Positions 1-5,531 of a stretch of DNA of 5,531 nt are shown here, piece after piece. Both the position numbers and the translations under genes were made by a program. The notes beneath the pieces are model-generated. The model did no database searches. It worked only from the letters and a program-made list of their open reading frames with translations, and was not told where the DNA came from. Source of the DNA: an uncultured Bacteroidales bacterium (GTDB lineage: Bacteria; Bacteroidota; Bacteroidia; Bacteroidales; UBA932); the NCBI GenBank assembly GCA_946405485.1, contig CAMJHJ010000169.1:1-5531 (forward strand), written 5' to 3'. Each line of letters starts with the position of its first letter. The first letter of the stretch is position 1.

Positions 1-1916
1 AGATGATGGCCAAGGTGGGTATGGGCCTTCCGGACGGTTTCCTGTTCGGGTACAATGTCCGGAACACCCTCAGTTCCGTCTCCGTCGGCTATCAGGACTC
101 CCTGGCTTTCGACGAACTTCCAGTCCCCTTCTTCTGCGTGGCCACGGACATGCTCAGCCTGAAAGAAAAGAATTGGACCGCGGGCAGCCTGGTGGACGCC
201 ATGCGGTCCACCATGGCCATTCCCGGATACTTCCGGCCCGTCCGGCTGGAAGGCATGGTGCTGGTGGACGGCGGTACGCGCAACAACTTCCCGGTGGACA
301 TTGCCCGGGCGATGGGCGCAGACATCGTCATCGGTTCGGAAATGCCCACGCCCCGCACCCTGGCTGACCTCAACGGCCTCGCGAACCTCCTCATGCAGAA
401 CATCACCCTGATGTCCGCCGACATTTGCGAGACCAACCGGCGGAACACGGATATCCTGCTCCAGCATGAACTGAAAGGATACACGATGCTCTCCTTCGAC
501 TCGAAGAGCGTGGAGGACATCATCGCCCAGGGATATGCCCGGGCCGTGGAGAACAAGGAAGCTTTTGAAGAGATTGCGAAACGGGTCGGTGCCGAACCGG
601 GCGCCCAGGCCCCGGAGCGCCGCCAAGCCATCGACCTGGCCAAGCACAAGGTCCGGATCGGGGAAATCCGGTACGAAGGAATCACCGAGAAAGAGTCGGC
701 CTTCGTCATCAGTCACGCCCTGCTACCCCGGAACGGCCTGTATGGCCGGGCAGAAATCGAACGGATTCTTTCCGCCCTGTACGGCACGAAGGCATTCGAG
801 TCGGTCACCTACCGGATCAGCGGCGATAGCGAGCCCTACACGCTGATTTTCGACTGTCAGAAAGGACAGACCAACGAGGCCGGCGCCGGTCTCCACGTGG
901 ACCTGGACGAAGCGATCTATCTGGGGGGCCATCTGGGCATCGGCACCCGGCGGCTTTCCGGACTGCGTTTCATCTCGGAGCTCAAGATCGGCCAGGTCTC
1001 CCAACTGGACCTCGACCTTTCCTATAAGCCGTTGGCACCGTTGCCCGTCTTCGGTGTCGCCTGGAAGAATTCCTACCGGAATTTCAGTTACCGGATTGAC
1101 GAAACCACCCAGGCCAGGCAATTCTCGAAAGCCCGGTACAACGGGGTGAATTCCCGCCTGGAACTGTATGCTGAAGACGCCCGGATGGTCTATGGGAACG
1201 TCCGTTTCGGCGCCGCTTATGAGATGGAACCGTTTGAGAACTACCTGGACAACCAGATGCACTGGGAAGGATGGGATTTCCGGAGCCGCTGGCTCTCCAC
1301 CTTCGCCTCCCTGCGCTACGACACGTTCAACGAAAGCTATTTCCCTACCCATGGTTTCCGGCTTAAGCTGGATACCCGTTATGTATTCGACGGATATTCC
1401 ACCTTCCTGGAAGACGAAGGGATGGAAGCCGGAGAATACTATGAAGGCGAGGTTTCCCCCTACAGTGTCGGGACGATCCACGCTTCCGTCGCTGTGCCTC
1501 TCGGTCGTGTCGTCGTCTTGCAGCCCTCCGTCTATGCCGGCTGGCAGACGGAACAGCCCGGGCATATGAATTTCATACACACGCTGGCCGCCGGCGGTAC
1601 GGTGGCCGGCCGGTACATCGACAACCAGATTCCATTCTTTGGATTCAGCCAGGGATTCTTCATTTGCGGCAGCTACGCCGCCACCGCACAGCTTGACGTC
1701 CGATTCCGCCTCAACCACAAGAATTTCCTCACGCTGCGCGGCGGCGTGTTCCAGGACAAAGAGGTGCTGGCGGACTTGGTCCGGACCCGCCCCACGGCGT
1801 ATGCCGTCGGAGCCGAGATCGGACAAAAGACTGTCGTCGGCCCGATGAAATTCGGGGCGCAGTGGTGCGACAAGACCGGATTTTCCGTCGCCCTGTCTGT
1901 GGGATTCGATTTCTAG
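1..1916 (+). CDS. Patatin-like phospholipase with POTRA and Omp85-type outer-membrane barrel (5' partial)
   Basis: The reading frame is open at the left edge (first full codon at base 3) and stops with TAG at 1914-1916, leaving 637 visible residues. Residues 1-115 are the C-terminal half of a patatin lipase domain: STMAIPGYF (69-77), then the catalytic-aspartate motif VDGG with Asp at residue 89, then GADIVIG. The Gly-rich oxyanion loop and GxSxG serine of the Ser-Asp dyad should lie upstream, so the ATGs at bases 3 and 6 are probably internal. Comparison with PlpD-type proteins suggests about 120 residues are missing. Residues about 216-286 look like a single POTRA domain (VRIGEIRYEGIT start). 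Residues about 293-637 are rich in alternating aromatic/polar strands and end in ALSVGFDF, a terminal-Phe signal typical of outer-membrane barrels. Known relatives are type Vd autotransporters such as PlpD and FplA, which are phospholipase A-like enzymes. By inference this is an outer-membrane phospholipase; whether the lipase domain is surface-exposed or periplasmic cannot be told. A 16-base gap separates it from the next gene. Confidence 0.9.
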   Translation, partial: MMAKVGMGLPDGFLFGYNVRNTLSSVSVGYQDSLAFDELPVPFFCVATDMLSLKEKNWTAGSLVDAMRSTMAIPGYFRPVRLEGMVLVDGGTRNNFPVDIARAMGADIVIGSEMPTPRTLADLNGLANLLMQNITLMSADICETNRRNTDILLQHELKGYTMLSFDSKSVEDIIAQGYARAVENKEAFEEIAKRVGAEPGAQAPERRQAIDLAKHKVRIGEIRYEGITEKESAFVISHALLPRNGLYGRAEIERILSALYGTKAFESVTYRISGDSEPYTLIFDCQKGQTNEAGAGLHVDLDEAIYLGGHLGIGTRRLSGLRFISELKIGQVSQLDLDLSYKPLAPLPVFGVAWKNSYRNFSYRIDETTQARQFSKARYNGVNSRLELYAEDARMVYGNVRFGAAYEMEPFENYLDNQMHWEGWDFRSRWLSTFASLRYDTFNESYFPTHGFRLKLDTRYVFDGYSTFLEDEGMEAGEYYEGEVSPYSVGTIHASVAVPLGRVVVLQPSVYAGWQTEQPGHMNFIHTLAAGGTVAGRYIDNQIPFFGFSQGFFICGSYAATAQLDVRFRLNHKNFLTLRGGVFQDKEVLADLVRTRPTAYAVGAEIGQKTVVGPMKFGAQWCDKTGFSVALSVGFDF

Positions 1917-1920
1917 AAAC

Positions 1921-1925
1921 GGAGG
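1921..1925 (+). promoter_or_regulatory. Shine-Dalgarno site GGAGG for the glycosidase lipoprotein
   Basis: GGAGG lies 7 bases before the ATG at 1933, in the 16-base gap after the patatin gene. The position is ideal for a ribosome binding site and supports the ATG at 1933 as the start, which also places a signal peptide exactly at the N-terminus. Strong Shine-Dalgarno sites are not the rule in Bacteroidota, so this one stands out. The downstream transporter gene has no comparable site. Confidence 0.7.
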
Positions 1926-1932
1926 CATACAT

Positions 1933-1992
1933 ATGAGACATCTGCTCGCCATCGCATTGCTGAGTGTCACCCTTTTCGCTACATTGGGCTGC
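1933..1992 (+). other. Lipoprotein signal peptide and lipobox
   Basis: These codons encode MRHLLAIALLSVTLFATLGC: a short basic start, a hydrophobic core, and a lipobox with Gly at -1 and Cys20 at +1. Thr at -3 is less usual than Leu but tolerated. The residues right after the cysteine (GTDKDQE) are charged and acid-rich. In Bacteroidota, acidic residues just after the lipidated cysteine can act as a lipoprotein export signal to the cell surface, so surface display is plausible but not proven. Confidence 0.8.
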
Positions 1993-4137
1993 GGCACGGA
2001 TAAGGATCAGGAGCCCAGCGTTGCGTGCATCTGGGACCACGAATACAGCGCGTTCCCGTCCATCGTACGCTACAGGGATGCTTTGTATGTTAGTTTCCGA
2101 GAGGGCGTAAGCCACATTTTCGATGAGAACGGGATCGCGGCGGGCAAGACCCGCGTCCTGCGCTCTACGGACGGCAAGAACTGGGAGAGTGTCGCCTTGC
2201 TTTCAAAGGAAGGTTATGACTTGCGCGACCCCAAACTCTCCGTCACGGCTGACGGCCGTCTCATGATAATCCAGGGCGGGTCGGTGTATGTGGACAAAAA
2301 GCTGCAGCGGCGGATCCCTCAGGTGTCCTTCAGCTCTGACGGCCTCTCTTTCAGCGATCCGGTACCCGTGGATTATCCCATTCCGGACGGATTCGCCTGG
2401 TTCTGGCGGATGACCTGGCACAAGGGTACGGGCTATACCGTCTCTTATGGCGAGCCGGGCGGCGCCGGCCTGGAATTGCTCAAGACCACCGACGGGCTGC
2501 ATTTCGAAAAGATCACTGACATCGAGCTGGATGGATTCCCCAACGAGACCACCGTGCGTTTCCTTCCGGACGGGAGGATGGCGCTGCTGATCCGACGCGA
2601 AAAGGAAGATAAGAAAGCGTATCTCGGCATCAGCGAGGCCCCCTTCACCGACTGGAAGCTCATCCCGCTCCCGTTCCAGATCGGAGGTCCTGAAATGGCG
2701 GTGCTGCCCGACGGGTCGCTGCTTGTCGGCGGACGCGCTTACTTCCAGGACGGAGAGATGAAGACCTGCCTGTGGAGAGGGAATACCGAAGGAGACTTCA
2801 AACTCTGGAGGACACTTCCGTCCGGCGGTGACAACAGCTATCCCGGATTCCTGATCGAGGGCGATGTACTCAGGGTCGTGTACTACTCCTCCCACGAGCT
2901 CACCCGCCCCGACGGCCGCCCCCGGGCCGGCATCTATCTCGCGCAGATCCCCCTCACCCCGGGCAAGAAGCCGGATTTCGTCAGCATCGACGGTACGACG
3001 CTTATCGGGACCGATGGGAAACCCTTCCTGATCAAAGGTACCAATCTGGGAAACTGGCTCAATCCCGAAGGCTACATGTTCGGATTCAAAAAAACCAATT
3101 CACCGCATCTGATCGACGACATGCTGCGGTCCCTGGTCGGGCCCGACGAGACGGATACATTCTGGAAAGCTTTCAAGGATTATTACATCACCGAGGAGGA
3201 TATCGCCTATATCGCGTCCACCGGCGCCAATACCATCCGCCTTCCCTTCCACTACAAGCTCTTCACGGACGAAGACTACATGGGCACGAAGAGTGGCGGG
3301 GACGGCTTTGCGCTCATAGACCGCTGCGTGGAATGGTGCCGCAAATACGGCCTGTACCTGATCCTGGATATGCACGACGCTCCGGGCGGGCAAACCGGCG
3401 ACAACATCGACGACAGTTACGGCTACCCCTGGCTCTTCCGGAGCGAAACTTCGCAGAAACTGTTCTGTGACATCTGGAAACAGATTGCCGATCACTACAA
3501 GAGTGAGCCCGTCATCCTGGGTTACGAACTGATCAACGAGCCCATCGCCCCCTATTTCGCCGACAAGGACGAACTCAACGCCCTCCTGGAGCCTCTTCAC
3601 AAGAAAGCCGTGGCCGCTATCCGTGAAGTGGACGGAAACCACATCATCCTTCTTGGCGGAGCGCAGTGGAACGGCAATTTCCGGGTATTCGGAGACTGGA
3701 CATACGACGACAAGATCATGTACACCTGCCACCGTTATGGGAGCGCCCCGACCGCCGATGCCATCCGTGCCATCATCGAATTCCGCGACAAGACCGGACT
3801 CCCCATGTACATGGGAGAAATCGGCCACAATACGCCTGAATGGCAGGCAGCCTTCTGCCAGACCCTGGAAGAGAATAATATCGGCTGGACCTTCTGGCCC
3901 TACAAGAAGATCAACGGGTCTTGCATGGTCGCATTCCACGCGCCCGACGGATGGGATGAGATCTGCCGTTTTTCCGAGGCTCCCCGCAGCACCTACTCCG
4001 AAATCCGGACAGCCCGTCCCGCCTGCGCGGATTCAGTCCGGATGGCGGTCTCCGGCCTGATTGAGGCCGTGCGTTTTGCGAATTGTATCCCGCAGGAAGA
4101 GTACATCCGCTCGATCGGTCTCGTTCCCACCCCTTAG
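1933..4137 (+). CDS. Lipoprotein with sialidase-like beta-propeller fused to GH5 glycoside hydrolase
   Basis: This complete 734-residue protein has a start supported by GGAGG and a lipoprotein signal peptide ending ATLGC, with Cys20 the predicted lipidated residue. Residues about 28-345 resemble a sialidase/BNR-type beta-propeller. They carry degenerate Asp-box motifs STDGKNW (78-84), SSDGLSF (134-140) and TTDGLHF (185-191), and recurring strand pairs such as FLPDGRMALLIRRE (210-223) and VLPDGSLLVGGR (257-268). No GH33 FRIP motif is visible, so sialidase activity is not supported. Residues about 350-690 are a GH5 (clan GH-A) TIM barrel: KGTNLGNWL (368-376), NTIRLPF with Arg436, DMHDAPGGQ with His481, LINEP with acid/base Glu536, CHRY with His600 and Tyr602, MGEIG with nucleophile Glu629, and WTFW with Trp655. 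A helical tail (about 690-734) closes the protein. GH5 enzymes are retaining beta-glycosidases; the subfamily and substrate (beta-glucan, mannan or other) cannot be fixed by eye. Location is probably outer membrane, possibly the cell surface. Expression is probably coupled to the flanking genes. Confidence 0.88.
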   Translation: MRHLLAIALLSVTLFATLGCGTDKDQEPSVACIWDHEYSAFPSIVRYRDALYVSFREGVSHIFDENGIAAGKTRVLRSTDGKNWESVALLSKEGYDLRDPKLSVTADGRLMIIQGGSVYVDKKLQRRIPQVSFSSDGLSFSDPVPVDYPIPDGFAWFWRMTWHKGTGYTVSYGEPGGAGLELLKTTDGLHFEKITDIELDGFPNETTVRFLPDGRMALLIRREKEDKKAYLGISEAPFTDWKLIPLPFQIGGPEMAVLPDGSLLVGGRAYFQDGEMKTCLWRGNTEGDFKLWRTLPSGGDNSYPGFLIEGDVLRVVYYSSHELTRPDGRPRAGIYLAQIPLTPGKKPDFVSIDGTTLIGTDGKPFLIKGTNLGNWLNPEGYMFGFKKTNSPHLIDDMLRSLVGPDETDTFWKAFKDYYITEEDIAYIASTGANTIRLPFHYKLFTDEDYMGTKSGGDGFALIDRCVEWCRKYGLYLILDMHDAPGGQTGDNIDDSYGYPWLFRSETSQKLFCDIWKQIADHYKSEPVILGYELINEPIAPYFADKDELNALLEPLHKKAVAAIREVDGNHIILLGGAQWNGNFRVFGDWTYDDKIMYTCHRYGSAPTADAIRAIIEFRDKTGLPMYMGEIGHNTPEWQAAFCQTLEENNIGWTFWPYKKINGSCMVAFHAPDGWDEICRFSEAPRSTYSEIRTARPACADSVRMAVSGLIEAVRFANCIPQEEYIRSIGLVPTP

Positions 4138-4150
4138 AATCGGCTGAACA

Positions 4151-5531
4151 ATGTTTGAGAAGATCGTCTCTGTCCTGAATGGCATCGTATGGAGTCCCGC
4201 CCTGGTCGTACTGCTGGTGGGGGCCGGGCTCTATTTCTCGCTGCGGACCCGTTTCGTGCAGGTGCGGCGCTTCGGACTGATGATCCGTTCCCTGTTCGCC
4301 CGCTCCGAGAAGGCGGAAGACGGCAGCAAGCACGGCATTTCCTCTTTCGAAGCCTTCTGCGTAGCCCTGTCCGGCCGGGTCGGGACCGGGAACATCGTGG
4401 GCGTGGCGACGGCCATCGCCCTCGGCGGACCGGGCGCCGTGTTCTGGATGTGGGTTATCGCCTTTTTCGGAGCCTCCACGGCTTTCGTGGAGTCCACCCT
4501 CGCGCAGCAGTACAAGTTCCACCACGCATCCGGTTACCGTGGCGGACCGGCGAGTTATATCGGCAAGGGCTTGAAAGCGCCCTGGCTGGGAGTTCTCTTC
4601 TCCATCCTGTGCCTCATCGGATATGGGACACTCCTGCCCACCGTGCAGGCCAACGGTATGGCGGGAGCCATGGGCAACACGTTCCACTTGCCGCCGCTTG
4701 TCTCCGGACTCGGACTGGCGTTCCTGCTGGGACTGGTAATCATCGGCGGCATCAAGAGCATCGCCCGCGTGGCCTCCATCGTCACCCCCTTCATGGCGCT
4801 GGGCTATATCATCCTCGCGATCGTCGTCATCGCCCAACATCTGGATACCGTACCCGCAGTCCTGGGCGCCATCGTCAAAGGGGCTTTCGGAATGGATTCC
4901 GTGACCGGGGGCATCATCGGCTCCACCATCATGATGGGAGTCAAGCGGGGCATCTTCTCCAACGAGGCCGGACAGGGCGGCGGAGCCATCGTTTCCGCTT
5001 CGGCCGCGGTCTCACATCCGGCGAAACAAGGCCTGGCGCAGGCATTCTCGGTCTACGTGGACACCTTGCTGGTCTGCACAGCCACGGCATTGATGATCCT
5101 CTGCTCAGGCTGCTACAACGTGTTCGACGCGGCGACGGGCCAGATGATTTTCGCGGGCTCCCCCGCCCTGGGCGAAAACTACGTCGGCTTCACCCAGGCC
5201 GCCGTGGACACCGTCCTGCCGGGCTTCGGCAGCACCTTCGTCAGTATTGCGCTGGTGTTCTTCGTCTTCACGACCGTGATGGCTTATTATTTCTACGGCG
5301 AGACCAGCATCATCACCCTCTTCGAAGGGAAGCCAGAACGGAGGAAAGCCGAGCGGGCCTGCATCTGGGTATTCCGCTTCCTGCTGCTGGGCATGGTCGT
5401 CTTCGGCTCTCTGCGCGAAGCCGGTGTCATCTGGCAGCTGGGCGACGTAGGGGTCGGGATTACGGCCTGGATCAACGTCATCGCCCTGCTCATCCTCTGT
5501 CCGCAGGCTATCCGGGCACTGCGCGAGTACG
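4151..5531 (+). CDS. Alanine/glycine:cation symporter, AGCS family (3' partial)
   Basis: The ATG at 4151 opens a frame of 460 full codons that runs off the right edge with no stop. An in-frame TGA at 4145-4147, two codons upstream, rules out an earlier ATG. Family signatures are clear: VGTGNIVGVATAIALGGPGA (77-96) and GVKRGIFSNEAGQG (263-276), both diagnostic of AGCS (sodium/alanine symporter) proteins. Multiple hydrophobic segments fit an inner-membrane LeuT-fold carrier, including residues about 12-30, 96-113, 144-160, 183-200, 205-228, 303-319, 358-382, 404-420 and 434-450. Family members import L- or D-alanine, glycine and sometimes other small neutral amino acids with Na+ or H+; the exact substrate cannot be read from sequence. 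Since AGCS proteins are usually about 450-500 residues, only a short tail is probably missing. The gene starts 13 bases after the glycosidase stop with no clear Shine-Dalgarno site, consistent with translation coupling in an operon or with leaderless-style Bacteroidota initiation. Confidence 0.93.
   Translation, partial: MFEKIVSVLNGIVWSPALVVLLVGAGLYFSLRTRFVQVRRFGLMIRSLFARSEKAEDGSKHGISSFEAFCVALSGRVGTGNIVGVATAIALGGPGAVFWMWVIAFFGASTAFVESTLAQQYKFHHASGYRGGPASYIGKGLKAPWLGVLFSILCLIGYGTLLPTVQANGMAGAMGNTFHLPPLVSGLGLAFLLGLVIIGGIKSIARVASIVTPFMALGYIILAIVVIAQHLDTVPAVLGAIVKGAFGMDSVTGGIIGSTIMMGVKRGIFSNEAGQGGGAIVSASAAVSHPAKQGLAQAFSVYVDTLLVCTATALMILCSGCYNVFDAATGQMIFAGSPALGENYVGFTQAAVDTVLPGFGSTFVSIALVFFVFTTVMAYYFYGETSIITLFEGKPERRKAERACIWVFRFLLLGMVVFGSLREAGVIWQLGDVGVGITAWINVIALLILCPQAIRALREY

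Noticed and set aside
3..8. Tandem ATG codons as the true start of the patatin gene
   Set aside because: The protein would lack the nucleophile serine and the first half of the patatin fold, and there would be no signal peptide for an outer-membrane barrel. Truncation by the window edge explains it better.
723..1997. 424-codon antisense open frame opposite the patatin-barrel gene
   Set aside because: Its translation has no recognisable domain and looks low in structure. It lies opposite a clear outer-membrane barrel, and such long antisense frames are expected in GC-rich coding DNA.
3088..3094. Run of seven A bases inside the GH5 region as a possible slippage or frameshift site
   Set aside because: The frame reads TTC AAA AAA ACC and continues cleanly into conserved GH5 sequence. 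No alternative-frame product of interest follows, and neither simple shift gives good re-pairing.
4138..4150. Terminator or promoter between the glycosidase and the symporter
   Set aside because: The gap is 13 bases, with no inverted repeat, no T-run, and no TTTG or TAnnTTTG Bacteroidota-style promoter element.
3100..4840. Antisense open frames of 279 and 309 codons opposite the GH5 domain and the symporter start
   Set aside because: They overlap unmistakable GH5 and AGCS motifs on the + strand. Their translations are rich in Gly, Asp, Arg and His without family motifs, so they are shadows.

Overview
The window is GC-rich and fully coding on the + strand. It holds three co-directional genes with gaps of only 16 and 13 bases. 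The mix suggests a Bacteroidota (probably Bacteroidales) genome: a patatin fused to an Omp85-type beta-barrel, a Cys-lipidated glycoside hydrolase, and an AGCS (alanine/glycine:cation symporter) transporter. The high GC points away from classic low-GC Bacteroides. This assignment is an inference from protein style; no rRNA or other marker gene is present.

Layout. (1) Bases 1-1916: the 3' part of a patatin-like phospholipase with a POTRA domain and a C-terminal outer-membrane barrel. About 120 N-terminal residues, including the catalytic serine, lie upstream of the window. (2) Bases 1933-4137: a complete 734-residue lipoprotein. It joins an N-terminal sialidase-like (Asp-box) beta-propeller to a C-terminal glycoside hydrolase family 5 (GH5) TIM barrel with both catalytic glutamates present. 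A clear GGAGG ribosome binding site precedes it. (3) Bases 4151-5531: an AGCS-family sodium/proton:amino-acid symporter that runs off the right edge, probably close to its C-terminus.

The tight spacing and shared strand suggest one transcription unit. No promoter or terminator can be seen inside the window. The first two products would act in the outer membrane or at the cell surface, on lipid and on glycan. The third would take up small amino acids across the inner membrane. No shared pathway is obvious, and no SusC/SusD pair or regulator is visible, so the genes may be neighbours rather than partners. The most notable item is the propeller-GH5 fusion. I see no RNA genes, mobile elements, CRISPR arrays or notable repeats, and no non-coding stretch longer than 16 bases.
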